Source: an uncultured Acetatifactor sp. (lineage in GTDB: Bacteria; Bacillota; Clostridia; Lachnospirales; Lachnospiraceae). Taken from it: DNA of 64,000 bases. Position numbers and translations under genes: made by a program. Under the pieces are notes generated by a model. It saw only the letters and a list, made by a program, of their open reading frames with translations. It did not search any database and was not told the origin of the DNA. Shown here piece after piece: positions 1 through 8,663 of the stretch (position 1 is the stretch's first letter; every line of letters starts with the position of its first letter). The DNA lies in NCBI GenBank assembly GCA_947586055.1, contig CANPXL010000004.1:62001-126000 (forward strand). Reading direction: 5' to 3'.

Positions 1-1210
1 GCACCTCGCCCGCAAAATACAGGCCTTTCACGATCTTTGACTCCATGGTGGACGGGTTCACTTCTCTCACGGACACGCCGCCCCTTGTGACCACGGCCTC
101 CCCAAAGCCTCCCGTCCCCGTCACCGTCAGGGGCAGGCGTTTGAGCAGTTCCCCAAAAGCCCTCCGTTCCTCCCGGGTGATCTCGTCCCCCCTTTTGTCG
201 GGACGGATCCCGGAAAGCTCCACCATGACCGGGATCAGCTTTGCCGGCAGAAGCTCCCCCAGCGAATTTTTGAACTGCCGGTGCCGGTTGGCCTCAAACT
301 CCCGCACAAGACGCCTGTCGAGCTGCTGCGCGTCAAGGCCGGGCTTTAAGTCGATATACAGCGCGGCTTCCCCGGCGCCGTTTTCCCCGGATCTCTTTTT
401 CCCCCTGCCAAGGCAGCTGCTGGCGGACAGGATCAGAGGGCCGCTGACGCCGGAATGCGTAAACAACATCTCGCCGAAACCGCTGTAAACCTCTCTGCCG
501 TCCTCCCTGAGAACGATCCGGACATTTTTCAGGGAAAGCCCCATCAGTCTCCCGCACCAGTCCTCCTTTACCAGAAGGGGCACCAGAGACGGGCTCTGTT
601 CCGCCACCCTATGCCCCGTCTCCCGCGCGAACCGATAGCCGTCGCCGGTGGAGCCTGTAGAAGGGTAAGAGCAGCCCCCCGTACAGACGATGACACTGTC
701 GGCCTCCATGCCGCTTCCGTCCGGAAACCTGACGCCCGCGATCTCTCTGCGGGACGGGACAGCGCCTTTTTCGTCCTGTTTCGGCTCCCGCAGCAGAAGG
801 CTTTCCACCTCCCTGTTCAGCAGGATCTTCACGTCTCTCTTTATCAGCTCGCGCCGGAGGGCGGCGATCACGTCGGAAGAGTGATCGGAGACGGGGAAGA
901 CCCTTTCTCCCCTCTCCACCTTCAGCGGGCAGCCCGCCTTCTCCAGCCATTTCATCAGCGCCCTGTTGTCAAAATCATAGAACGCGCTGTACAGAAACTT
1001 CCTGTTGGTGCAGACATTGGAAAGAAGCGTCTCCACATCCGCGGCGTTTGTCACGTTGCAGCGCCCCTTCCCCGTGATGAAAAGCTTCTTCCCCAGTTTT
1101 TCGTTCTTTTCCACAAGGCAGACCGACGCCCCGCTCTCCGCGGCCGCCGCGGCCGCCATCATACCCGCCGCGCCGCCGCCCACCACCAGTACCCTATTGT
1201 TCCGCTGCAT
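1..1210 (-). CDS. HI0933/YhiN-family FAD-dependent flavoprotein (BaiN-like), C-terminus cut by window edge
   Basis: The frame starts at an ATG at 1210 behind GGAGG, eight bases upstream, and stays open to base 1, so the C-terminus is missing. Near residues 7-15 there is a Rossmann dinucleotide-binding motif (VLVVGGGAAG), followed by the KLGKKLFITGKGRCNVTN stretch typical of the HI0933/YhiN family. A second family block (FTHSGVSGP) lies mid-protein, and a final GLYFAGEV-type FAD block is just reached. The physiological substrate of most members is unknown; BaiN is an annotated relative linked to bile-acid chemistry, but nothing here supports that role. It overlaps the end of the RpiR gene by 17 bases, so it is probably the last gene of the TetR-RpiR operon. 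Family assignment is firm, reaction unknown. Confidence 0.9.
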   Translation of the reverse strand, partial: MQRNNRVLVVGGGAAGMMAAAAAAESGASVCLVEKNEKLGKKLFITGKGRCNVTNAADVETLLSNVCTNRKFLYSAFYDFDNRALMKWLEKAGCPLKVERGERVFPVSDHSSDVIAALRRELIKRDVKILLNREVESLLLREPKQDEKGAVPSRREIAGVRFPDGSGMEADSVIVCTGGCSYPSTGSTGDGYRFARETGHRVAEQSPSLVPLLVKEDWCGRLMGLSLKNVRIVLREDGREVYSGFGEMLFTHSGVSGPLILSASSCLGRGKKRSGENGAGEAALYIDLKPGLDAQQLDRRLVREFEANRHRQFKNSLGELLPAKLIPVMVELSGIRPDKRGDEITREERRAFGELLKRLPLTVTGTGGFGEAVVTRGGVSVREVNPSTMESKIVKGLYFAGEV

Positions 1211-2129
1211 CCTGTTCCCTCCGAAGGGAATAATTCAGGATCGGCTCATCATCGATAAAGTTGATTTCATCGTTCAGATACACCTGATAATTATTCCATG
1301 TTTCCTCCAGCGTCTCCAGATTTCTTCTCACTTCCTGGGGACACTTCAGGCAAAGCGCCACGACCAGTGCGTTAATCACGCTTAAGGGCGCCACGAGAGA
1401 ATCCACGATGGAGACCATGTCGCTTCTGGCCAGAAGATTGCAGGAAGAATACAGACACATGGGGGAATTGGCGGAATCCGTGATGGCAACCACTTTCGCG
1501 TTTCTGTCATTGGCAAATTCCATCGCCTTCAGGGTCCTCATGGAATATCTCGGAAAGCTGATGCCGATAAAACAGTCCTTTTCATGGATCCGGATCATCT
1601 GTTCAAACGTCTCGCTGACGCTGGTGGTCTTTAACAGGACCACCCCGCCACGCACCATATTCAGATAAAAATGCAGAAACTCCGCCAGCGGCTCGTTGCT
1701 GCGAAGCCCCATGATATAAATGGTTTCCGCCTCGAGGATGGTGCTCACCGCCGTCTCAAAAGCCGCCGGATCCAGATGCTCGATGGTGTGCTGGAGCTTC
1801 TCGATATCCGCCGTTATGACGGAAGCAAGGACCTCGGACTGGGAACTTCTCCCATACTTGGCGCCCATCTTCTGGATGTTGTTGAGTTTGTTTTTCACGC
1901 ACTCTTCCAGCGCCTTCTGAAACTCGGGATATCCCTCGCAGCCCACCCCGGAGGCAAACCGCACCACCGTCGATTCGCTGATCCCCAGCGTCTCGCCCAG
2001 CTTCGCCGCGGTCATGAACACCGCCTGATCGTAATGCTCCATGATATAACGAGCAATGGCCTTGTGACTCTTGCTCATCCTGTCGTAACGTTCCGATATT
2101 CTGGTCAGGATGTCTTCCTGTTTCATCAT
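1194..2129 (-). CDS. MurR/RpiR family transcriptional regulator
   Basis: This 311-residue protein has the RpiR layout. An N-terminal helix-turn-helix (about residues 1-77, with the block GETLGISESTVVRFASGVGC) is followed by a SIS sugar-phosphate-binding domain (about 120-260, IYIMGLRSNEPLAEFLHFYL and FIGISFPRYSMRT). Such proteins usually sense phosphosugars or amino-sugar phosphates. Two ATGs lie in tandem at 2129 and 2126, with a G-rich ribosome binding site upstream, so the first residue is uncertain by one. It lies 21 bases downstream of the TetR gene and overlaps the flavoprotein gene. No sugar-metabolism gene is adjacent, so the ligand cannot be inferred. Confidence 0.92.
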   Translation of the reverse strand: MMKQEDILTRISERYDRMSKSHKAIARYIMEHYDQAVFMTAAKLGETLGISESTVVRFASGVGCEGYPEFQKALEECVKNKLNNIQKMGAKYGRSSQSEVLASVITADIEKLQHTIEHLDPAAFETAVSTILEAETIYIMGLRSNEPLAEFLHFYLNMVRGGVVLLKTTSVSETFEQMIRIHEKDCFIGISFPRYSMRTLKAMEFANDRNAKVVAITDSANSPMCLYSSCNLLARSDMVSIVDSLVAPLSVINALVVALCLKCPQEVRRNLETLEETWNNYQVYLNDEINFIDDEPILNYSLRREQDAAEQ

Positions 2130-2150
2130 GTTCCGGCTCCCCCCGCACCC

Positions 2151-2708
2151 TTACTGATTGACGGACACAAACGCCTGATAGGATTTCTCCAGCAGATCCA
2201 GCGTCTGTACCTCGGACAGATCATAGTCTCCCGTCAGCGTCATGCAGGCGGCTCCGTGGATAAAGATCCACATTTTCATAAACAGATCGCTGGGATCCGT
2301 ACAGCCTGCGGCCCTGGCCTGATTGATCTCGCGGACCACGTTGCCGGCCGCGCCGTTCAAAAGCTCGTACATGCTCCTTCGTCCGGGACCGGCCGTCACA
2401 AAAAGAAGCTCGAACAGATGCTTTTCTTCCCTCGCAAACGCAATGTAGGCCATGCCGAGATTGACAAAGGGAGCCTTTCCCAGTCTGGGATAGACCCTGT
2501 AGTAATCCTGAAAGAATCCGGCCGCCCTTTCGTAGACCGCGTCCCACAGCTCGTCCATATTCTTATATACGTGGAAGATAGGCTGGGTAGAACATCCCGC
2601 CCTTGCGGCCACCTTTCTGGCCGTCACCTGAGCAAAGCCGTCCTCTCTGGTCATGGCAAACGCCGTGTCCAGAATCATCTGTACCGTTATCGTCTCCTTA
2701 CGAGCCAT
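2151..2708 (-). CDS. TetR/AcrR family transcriptional regulator
   Basis: The protein has 185 residues, normal for TetR regulators. The first 50 residues carry the TetR helix-turn-helix (LDTAFAMTREDGFAQVTARK, then VAARAGCSTQPIFHVYKNMD). The rest is a helical ligand-binding domain that I cannot assign to a named subfamily. The ATG at 2708 follows AAAGGAAGG. It heads an operon with the RpiR regulator and a flavoprotein. A palindrome (ATAACA-CT-TGTTAT) overlaps its predicted promoter, which suggests autoregulation. The effector is unknown. Confidence 0.92.
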   Translation of the reverse strand: MARKETITVQMILDTAFAMTREDGFAQVTARKVAARAGCSTQPIFHVYKNMDELWDAVYERAAGFFQDYYRVYPRLGKAPFVNLGMAYIAFAREEKHLFELLFVTAGPGRRSMYELLNGAAGNVVREINQARAAGCTDPSDLFMKMWIFIHGAACMTLTGDYDLSEVQTLDLLEKSYQAFVSVNQ

Positions 2709-2788
2709 ACTCGGCCTTCCTTTCTTCCGCCGGCGGTCTTTTCCGTAAGCCGGCGGACGGTCCGTTTCCGCCGCGCGCAGCGCGGCAT

Positions 2789-2817
2789 GTTATAACACTT
2801 GTTATTTTACTTGAAAA
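2789..2817 (-). promoter_or_regulatory. Promoter and candidate TetR operator upstream of the TetR-RpiR operon
   Basis: On the minus strand, a -35 TTTTCA (2812-2817) and -10 TATAAC (2789-2794) are separated by 17 bases. The perfect 14-bp palindrome ATAACACTTGTTAT (2792-2805) covers the spacer and the upstream part of the -10 element. That is where a TetR-type repressor would block RNA polymerase. The motif is directly visible; its use by the adjacent TetR protein is inference. Confidence 0.5.
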
Positions 2818-2874
2818 GCCTGTTTCTGTCAAGCGAAACCTTCCTTCCCGCAAGTCTCTGCGCGGTCCAAAAGA

Positions 2875-2946
2875 AAAACCCCGGACCTGTTCCCTCCGGC
2901 GGCAGTATCACCTGCCGCCGGAATTGCGGGCTTTGTCCGGGGTTTT
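2875..2946 (-). terminator. Large nested hairpin terminator after the decarboxylase operon
   Basis: A 12-bp outer stem (2875-2886 with 2935-2946) encloses an 11-bp inner stem (2895-2905 with 2912-2922). On the minus strand the outer stem runs into TTTTTCTTTT, giving a good intrinsic terminator 37 bases beyond the stop of the OadA-type subunit. The outer stem also ends in TTTT on the plus strand, but no plus-strand gene uses it. The remainder of the 2709-2982 gap holds only the TetR promoter. Confidence 0.8.
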
Positions 2947-2982
2947 GAAACGTTCTGTTGTGTCGGCCGCAGAATGACGCCG

Positions 2983-4410
2983 TTATACGGGATAAGCCCC
3001 GTTCTTCGTGTCGGCCTGGGTCATATCCACTTTCTCCTGCTGCGCCTGACGGTACTTGAAGAAATCGGTGGCAACCTGAGGGAACAGCGCGTAGCTTAAA
3101 ACGTCCTCGTCCTGCTGTTTCCACTCCTTCATCTCGCCTTCCAGCTTATCCATCTCGTTCTCAAGCATATCGGCGTAACGGCAGGTAATACGGGTCTCGC
3201 CGGGAATGACCTTGTCGATGACCTCCTGATTCATGGGCTTTACGGTCTGGCCGTACTCGCCGCGCAGGACCGCCTTTGTCTCCTTGGTCGCCATCTTGTA
3301 TCTCTCGCCCATCAGCACGTTGAACACGGCCTGGGTACCCACGATCTGGGAGGAAGGCGTAACAAGAGGGGGCTCGCCCAGGTCTTTGCGCACCTTGGGG
3401 ATCTCCTGCAGCACGTCGTAGTATCTGTCCTCCGCGTTCTGCTCCTTCAGCTGGCTCACCATGTTGGAAAGCATGCCGCCGGGCACCTGATAGAGCAGCG
3501 TCTTGATATCGACGCCCATCACCTTGGGATTGAGCAGACCGTTCTTGAGACATTCGTCCCTGTAAGGACGGAAGTAGTCTGCGATCTCCGCCAGCAGGTT
3601 CTGATCGAAGCCCGTGTCGTAGGGAGTTCCCTTGAAGGTCTCCACCATCACCTCGGTAGCGGGCTGCGAGGTTCCCATTGCGAAGGGGCTCATGGCGGTG
3701 TCGATCACGTCCACGCCGGCCTCCACAGCCTTCAGGTAAGTCATTCCGGCCACGCCGGAGGTGTAGTGGGTGTGAAGCTGAATCGGAAGCTTTGTGGCGC
3801 TCTTCATGGCGGAGATCAGTTCCGCCGCCTTGTAGGGAACCAGCAGACCCGCCATATCCTTGATGCAGATGGAATCCGCGCCCATCTCCTCGATCTTCTT
3901 TGCCATATCGGTCCAGTATTCCAGCGTGTAGGCGTCTCCCAGCGTATAGGACAGCGCTACCTGCGCGTGGCCTCTGCCCTCCTGCTGCTTCATCCGGTTG
4001 GTGGCGTTTACGGCCTCCTGCAGGTTGCGCAGATCGTTCAGGCAGTCAAAGATACGGATAATGTCAATGCCGTTTGCAATGGATTTCTGCACGAAAGCAT
4101 CCACCACGTCGTCCGCGTAGGGTCTATATCCCAGAATGTTCTGGCCGCGGAACAGCATCTGAAGCTTTGTTTTCTTAAAGCGGTCGCGGAGCTTCCTGAG
4201 ACGGTCCCAGGGATCTTCTTTTAAGAAACGCAGAGACGCGTCGAAGGTGGCGCCACCCCAGCATTCCACGGAGTGATAGCCGACCTGATCCATTTTCTCT
4301 GCAATGGGAAGCATAAATTCGGTGGGCATTCTGGTGGCGATCAGGGACTGATGGGCGTCACGCAGAACGGTTTCCGTAATTTTTATCGGTTTTTTGACTT
4401 GTTCAGACAT
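2983..4410 (-). CDS. oadA: Oxaloacetate decarboxylase alpha-type carboxyltransferase (OadA / pyruvate carboxylase subunit B), without biotin domain
   Basis: This subunit of 475 residues transfers CO2 between oxaloacetate or pyruvate and carrier-bound biotin. The TIM-barrel carboxyltransferase signature is clear: RDAHQSLIATRM (17-28), the ECWGGATFDASLRFL block, the carboxyl-lysine region ICIKDMAGLL and metal-ligand region LHTHYTSG. The conserved PYC/OADA domain follows. Full-length OadA of enteric bacteria ends in a biotinyl domain; here that domain is absent and is encoded separately at 5712-6086. The ATG at 4410 has GGAGG upstream. It is the last gene of the operon, 90 bases after the beta subunit and followed by a strong terminator. 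Whether it works as a decarboxylase or as the pyruvate half of a transcarboxylase is open. Confidence 0.93.
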   Translation of the reverse strand: MSEQVKKPIKITETVLRDAHQSLIATRMPTEFMLPIAEKMDQVGYHSVECWGGATFDASLRFLKEDPWDRLRKLRDRFKKTKLQMLFRGQNILGYRPYADDVVDAFVQKSIANGIDIIRIFDCLNDLRNLQEAVNATNRMKQQEGRGHAQVALSYTLGDAYTLEYWTDMAKKIEEMGADSICIKDMAGLLVPYKAAELISAMKSATKLPIQLHTHYTSGVAGMTYLKAVEAGVDVIDTAMSPFAMGTSQPATEVMVETFKGTPYDTGFDQNLLAEIADYFRPYRDECLKNGLLNPKVMGVDIKTLLYQVPGGMLSNMVSQLKEQNAEDRYYDVLQEIPKVRKDLGEPPLVTPSSQIVGTQAVFNVLMGERYKMATKETKAVLRGEYGQTVKPMNQEVIDKVIPGETRITCRYADMLENEMDKLEGEMKEWKQQDEDVLSYALFPQVATDFFKYRQAQQEKVDMTQADTKNGAYPV

Positions 4411-4500
4411 TGCGTATTTCCTCCATAATGATTTTTGTAACTGCTATGCGTTATAAGGCATAGATAAATGTGCCTGCCGTCGGACGGCGTCCGGGCCGTA

Positions 4501-5652
4501 TCAGAATACGCCGAAGATCGCCATAAAGGTTCCGGCTGCCACGGCGGTGCCGATCACGCCGGCAACGTTGGGCCCCATTGCGTGCATGAGCAGGAAGTTG
4601 GTGGGATCGGCCTGGGCTCCTACCTTCTGGGAGACGCGGGCCGCCATGGGCACCGCGGACACGCCGGCGGAACCGATCAGCGGGTTCACCTTGCCCTTTG
4701 TGGCAATGCACATGATCTTTCCAAAGATTACGCCGGCAGCCGTGCCGAACATAAATGCGATCAGGCCCAGCGCAACGATCTTAAGGGTATCCAGATTCAG
4801 GAACGCTTCCGCGCTTGTGGTAGCGCCCACGGAAGTTCCAAGCAGAATGACCACAATGTACATCAGGGCGTTGGAAGCGGTCTCCTGCAGCTGTCTCACC
4901 ACGCCGGACTCCCGGAAGAGGTTGCCCAGCATCAGCATGCCGACCAGCGGCGCCGTGGTGGGAAGGATCAGGCAGACCACGATGGTGACGATAATGGGGA
5001 AGAGGATCTTTTCCAGCTTCGTCACGGGGCGCAGCTGCGCCATCTTGATCTTACGCTCTTTCTCCGTGGTCAGAAGCTTCATGATGGGCGGCTGGATAAT
5101 GGGCACAAGCGACATGTAGGAGTACGCCGCCACGGCGATAGGTCCCAGAATCGCGGTCTGTCCCAGCTTTCCGGCCAGGAAGATGGAGGTGGGGCCGTCG
5201 GCGCCGCCGATGATGGAGATAGCGGCCGCGGCCATATCGTTGAAGCCCATCCAGATCGCGCCGAAGTACGCGGCAAAGATGCCGAACTGCGCCGCGGCTC
5301 CCAGAAGAAAGCTCTTGGGATTTGCGATCAGCGGGCCAAAGTCCGTCATGGCGCCCACGCCCATGAAGATCAGGGACGGCAGGATCGCCAGTTCGTCCAG
5401 TTTATAGAAATAGTACAGCAGGCCGCCGGCACCGTTTGCGGCGTCCTCCGCATGAAGCATGATGTCGGGATAAATGTTCACCAACAGCATGCCGAAGGCT
5501 ATCGGAAGCAGGAGCAGTGGCTCAAACTCATGACGGATAGCCAGATAAAGGAAGAAGCATGCAACCAGTATCATGACGTAGTTTCCCCAGGTCAGGTTGA
5601 AAAACGCCGTCTGATGAATCAGGTTGTTCAGCGTAGAGCCTATATATTCCAT
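4501..5652 (-). CDS. oadB: Na+-translocating decarboxylase beta subunit (OadB/GcdB/MmdB family)
   Basis: This integral membrane protein has 383 residues and about ten hydrophobic segments. It decarboxylates carboxybiotin and couples this to Na+ export. The family's functional glycine-rich motif [16 protein letters not shown] lies at about residues 149-164; D152 matches the essential aspartate of characterised beta subunits. Length is slightly below the 400-430 of enteric OadB but typical of GcdB and MmdB types. The start at 5652 follows GAGGAAC. It lies between the biotin carrier and the OadA-type subunit. OadB, GcdB and MmdB cannot be separated by sequence alone here; the symbol marks the family. 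Confidence 0.95.
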   Translation of the reverse strand: MEYIGSTLNNLIHQTAFFNLTWGNYVMILVACFFLYLAIRHEFEPLLLLPIAFGMLLVNIYPDIMLHAEDAANGAGGLLYYFYKLDELAILPSLIFMGVGAMTDFGPLIANPKSFLLGAAAQFGIFAAYFGAIWMGFNDMAAAAISIIGGADGPTSIFLAGKLGQTAILGPIAVAAYSYMSLVPIIQPPIMKLLTTEKERKIKMAQLRPVTKLEKILFPIIVTIVVCLILPTTAPLVGMLMLGNLFRESGVVRQLQETASNALMYIVVILLGTSVGATTSAEAFLNLDTLKIVALGLIAFMFGTAAGVIFGKIMCIATKGKVNPLIGSAGVSAVPMAARVSQKVGAQADPTNFLLMHAMGPNVAGVIGTAVAAGTFMAIFGVF

Positions 5653-5711
5653 TTGTTCCTCTTTTCTGCTGCCGTCAGGCAGCTTTTAATGTTTCATTCT
5701 TCTGCCGGACT

Positions 5712-6086
5712 TCAGTTCATGGTTGCAAGCAGCGCGCCGGCTTCCACAGCGTCGCCAACGGAAACGTTGATGCTTGCCACGGTTCCGTCCTGGGGAGCCA
5801 CCACGGGAATCTCCATCTTCATTGCCTCGATAATGACGACGGCGTCTCCGGCCTTCACAGCCTGGCCCGCGCTCGCTTCAATCTTGAACACCTTGCCTGC
5901 CGCGCCGGCTTCGATCTTCACGCTGCCTGCCGCGCCGGAAGCTTTGGGCGCTGCCGCGGGTGCGGCCTTGGGCGCAGCCTTGGGAGCTGCGGGCGCCTTT
6001 ACGGGAGCGGGCGCTCCTGCGGACGCACCCTCTTCCACTACTACGTCGTATACGTTGCCATTTACGGTGATGGTATAATTTTTCAT
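5712..6086 (-). CDS. Biotin carboxyl carrier subunit of Na+-pumping decarboxylase
   Basis: A protein of 124 residues. Residues 1-20 form a short conserved N-terminal strand region, residues 21-52 an Ala/Pro-rich flexible linker, and residues 53-124 a biotinyl/lipoyl domain with the biotinylation motif EAMKMEI, in which K90 is the acceptor. It carries CO2 from the carboxyltransferases to the membrane beta subunit. This is the GcdC/MmdC/transcarboxylase 1.3S type. AGGAG lies seven bases before the ATG at 6086. Encoded as the third gene of the five-gene operon, it is the only biotin carrier for two carboxyltransferases. Confidence 0.95.
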   Translation of the reverse strand: MKNYTITVNGNVYDVVVEEGASAGAPAPVKAPAAPKAAPKAAPAAAPKASGAAGSVKIEAGAAGKVFKIEASAGQAVKAGDAVVIIEAMKMEIPVVAPQDGTVASINVSVGDAVEAGALLATMN

Positions 6087-6147
6087 GTTTTTTCTCCTTC
6101 TGCCGTCTCTGCGGCTCTATGCAAAAAATGTCTGCTTGCTTTTTTGT

Positions 6148-6960
6148 TTAACGAAGCTTTCGGATGGAACGCACCACGAACCCGTCGGAGGATGCCGATC
6201 CCTCATAAGCCGCTACGGCAGCCGCGATGACGGCGGCCAGCTCCAGATCGTCCCCGGCGGTTTCCTCCTGCGCCTGGATCTGATTCACGGCATTGTCAAC
6301 GCCGGACGTTCCGTTTTGTTCCGATTTCGCGGCCGTTTTCTCCGCCGCCCTGTTCTGGAAACGGGAGATCAGCTTAAAGCAGGAAATAATGCCGCTGATC
6401 AGGATCAGCACCGCAAACACCGTTCCCATTCCGATCAGCGTGTTCAGCGCCGCGCCGGTCATCAGCTCGCCCATGGTGGACGTGGGATTCAGCGAAGCGG
6501 ACTCCAGCCGGAAGAACATGTCGTTGGAAAAGATCACTTCCGCCGTGGCGTTCTTCTTCTCTCCGTTCACCTGTACGTTCACGACGATCTGGTCGCCGTC
6601 TATCTCCGCCGTCGCGTCGCCCACGGACTGAAAGGATCCCATGTCCTTCAGCGCGGACTGAAAGGAATCGACCGCCTTGTATACGGCATAGCCGTCAACG
6701 TCAAAGAGCACCTGCTGATATACGTTGTACTGGCTACTCTGCACAAGGGCCGCTATCTCTTCCATGGTATATCCGTCAAAGTAACCGTCATATTCCTCCG
6801 TCGTGTACATCTGTATCATGGGCACGACGATCTGAGCGGCTAAAAGTTTGGCGGAGTCCACTTTCTGCTGCTCGTATTCCGTCAGCGTCTTTTCGCTGCC
6901 GCAGGCGGTCAGACCGAAGACGCAGGCGAGCGTACATACGAATGTCAATAATCTCTTCAT
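6148..6960 (-). CDS. OadG-family gamma/delta subunit, predicted lipoprotein
   Basis: This protein of 270 residues starts with MKRLLTFVCTLACVFGLTAC, a lipoprotein signal with cysteine at residue 20. A DUF-type periplasmic/extracellular region of about 180 residues follows, then one transmembrane helix (GMGTVFAVLILISGIISCF) and a charged Ala/Glu-rich tail, which is the OadG_2 hallmark. OadG proteins anchor and assemble the decarboxylase. The start at 6960 is chosen because of the signal peptide and AAAGGTGAT upstream. The gene lies 16 bases after the MmdA-like gene. The lipid anchor plus second membrane span would place the large N-terminal domain outside the cell. Confidence 0.82.
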   Translation of the reverse strand: MKRLLTFVCTLACVFGLTACGSEKTLTEYEQQKVDSAKLLAAQIVVPMIQMYTTEEYDGYFDGYTMEEIAALVQSSQYNVYQQVLFDVDGYAVYKAVDSFQSALKDMGSFQSVGDATAEIDGDQIVVNVQVNGEKKNATAEVIFSNDMFFRLESASLNPTSTMGELMTGAALNTLIGMGTVFAVLILISGIISCFKLISRFQNRAAEKTAAKSEQNGTSGVDNAVNQIQAQEETAGDDLELAAVIAAAVAAYEGSASSDGFVVRSIRKLR

Positions 6961-6976
6961 CTCTGCTATCACCTTT

Positions 6977-8407
6977 CTACACGGTTCCGTGCTTTTTGGC
7001 CGGACGGTCCTCGCCCTTGGTAAAGAGCATCTCGAAAGCGCCGATGATGTACTTTCTGGTATCGGCCGGCTCCACGATCTGATCCACATATCCCCTCCGG
7101 GCAGCGCTTTCCGCGCTGAGCTTGCGTGTCTCATACTCCGCGGCCTTCTCGTCGATCACATCCGCGCCCTGGCCCTCATACATGATCTTTGCCGCAAGCC
7201 TGCCGTCCATGATCCCGATCCGGGCATCCGGCCATGCGATGGTGAGATCCGCGCCGATCGCCTTGGAATTCATCACGATTCCCGCGGTTCCCATAGCCTT
7301 TCCCACGATCACGTTTACCTTCGGCACGGTGGCGTGCGCCAGCGCATAGGTAAGCTTTGCCGCGGCCTTCGCGATCCTCTTTTCGGAATCCACGGTCGCC
7401 CTGTAGCCTCCGACGTTGGTAAGCGTCAGCACCGGGATATCGAATGCGTCGCAGAAATTCACGAAATCCGCCGCCTTTTCACAGCCCTCCGCGGACAGAA
7501 CGTCGTCCAGCTTTTCCGCCACGGCGCCCTCCGCGTCGCAGATCTCGCTGCGGTTTGCCACGGCGCCAACCGTCACGCCGTCCAGCTTCAGAAATCCCGT
7601 CACCATATCTTTGGCGTAATCTGCCTTCACCTCAAAGAAATCGTTGTTGTCCGCGATGATGGAAAGCGCGGCACCGGTATCCTTTGCGCAGTTTGCCAGT
7701 TCCGCGTTCACGCGGTTGAGATCATCCCCGCACTCCGTAATATCCGTGCCTTCTTCGTTGTTTGCCGGAAGAAACGCCATCAGTTCCCTCACCTTGTCAA
7801 GCAGCGTCGCCTCGTCTGCCGTCACATCCACAATGCCGCACTCCTTCGTCTGGAAGTCCGCGGAGGAAGAGTCGCATTTTGTGATGACGTTGCCGTCCAG
7901 CGCGTTGGGCGCGTTTACGAACAGCTTCGCGTTCTTCTCTTCCATAAAAGTAAAATCGGTCAGCGTAGGGAAAAGGGCAAGTCCTCCGCCGCAGCTGCCA
8001 AGGATCACCGTCACCTGCGGAATCACGCCCGACGCGAACGTCTGCTTCCTGTAGATCGTGCCAAACGCGTTCAGCGCATCCACAGCTTCCTGAAGTCTCA
8101 TGCCTGCAGAGTCGATCAGGCCGATGACGGGAGATCCCGTCTTCATTGCCAGATCGTAAAGATTCGCGATCTTGACCGCATGCATTTCTCCGACGGTTCC
8201 GTTCATGACCGAAACGTCCTGACTGTACACATACACAGGCTTTCCGCCGATCACGCCGTAACCTGTGATGCAGCCGTCAGAGGGAGTCTCATCTGGTTTC
8301 ATGTTGAAATCAGTCGCTCTTGCGCTAACAAGTCCGCCGATCTCAACGAAACTGTTGTCATCGAGTAAAGCGTTGATTCTTTGACTCGCTTTTGAAGTAG
8401 TACTCAT
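6977..8407 (-). CDS. Acyl-CoA carboxyltransferase subunit (methylmalonyl-CoA decarboxylase alpha-like, MmdA family)
   Basis: The 476-residue product belongs to the biotin-dependent carboxyltransferase (crotonase-fold) family, with N- and C-terminal CT domains in one chain. Visible family blocks include SPVIGLIDSAGMRLQEAVDA, ILGSCGGGLALFPTLTDF and, in the C-half, VLTLTNVGGYRATVDSEKRI and GKAMGTAGIVMNSKAIGADL. It should move CO2 from a (methyl)malonyl- or glutaconyl-type acyl-CoA to biotin; the substrate is not readable. ATG at 8407 follows GGAGG with a spacing of eight. First gene of the operon. The codons upstream of 8407 are open but lack a ribosome site and overlap the promoter, so they are excluded. 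Confidence 0.9.
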   Translation of the reverse strand: MSTTSKASQRINALLDDNSFVEIGGLVSARATDFNMKPDETPSDGCITGYGVIGGKPVYVYSQDVSVMNGTVGEMHAVKIANLYDLAMKTGSPVIGLIDSAGMRLQEAVDALNAFGTIYRKQTFASGVIPQVTVILGSCGGGLALFPTLTDFTFMEEKNAKLFVNAPNALDGNVITKCDSSSADFQTKECGIVDVTADEATLLDKVRELMAFLPANNEEGTDITECGDDLNRVNAELANCAKDTGAALSIIADNNDFFEVKADYAKDMVTGFLKLDGVTVGAVANRSEICDAEGAVAEKLDDVLSAEGCEKAADFVNFCDAFDIPVLTLTNVGGYRATVDSEKRIAKAAAKLTYALAHATVPKVNVIVGKAMGTAGIVMNSKAIGADLTIAWPDARIGIMDGRLAAKIMYEGQGADVIDEKAAEYETRKLSAESAARRGYVDQIVEPADTRKYIIGAFEMLFTKGEDRPAKKHGTV

Positions 8408-8461
8408 GCTTTCAGTCCTCCGTTTATGAATGAATAAATAAAGACAGATCAACACAGAGAT

Positions 8462-8531
8462 AACGGCGGTTGCGCCGTTGTCCCCATGAATAATAACGGT
8501 AATAGTATAACATGAAAATTGCCGCTCGCAA
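8462..8531 (-). promoter_or_regulatory. Promoter and 5' leader hairpin of the decarboxylase operon
   Basis: On the minus strand TTGCGA (8526-8531) and TATACT (8504-8509) are separated by 16 bases. The transcript then has a leader of about 90 bases, containing a perfect 7-bp hairpin with a 4-base loop (8462-8479), before the MmdA-like ATG. There is no run of T after the hairpin, so it is not a terminator; it may protect the 5' end of the mRNA. Confidence 0.6.
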
Positions 8532-8663
8532 AGGATGAATTTCATTTTTTGCTAAATTTTTTCATTCCCATGCCGATAAATACATTGAAAGAACCATACA
8601 GACACTATTGAAATATACATCCAGGGAGGGATCAACGCAGCAAACGGATTGCAGAGCAGTTTC

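Noticed and set aside
4468-6078. 536-codon plus-strand frame opposite the decarboxylase beta subunit and carrier
   Set aside because: Antisense frame with His/Gln-rich nonsense composition; the minus-strand genes are certain.
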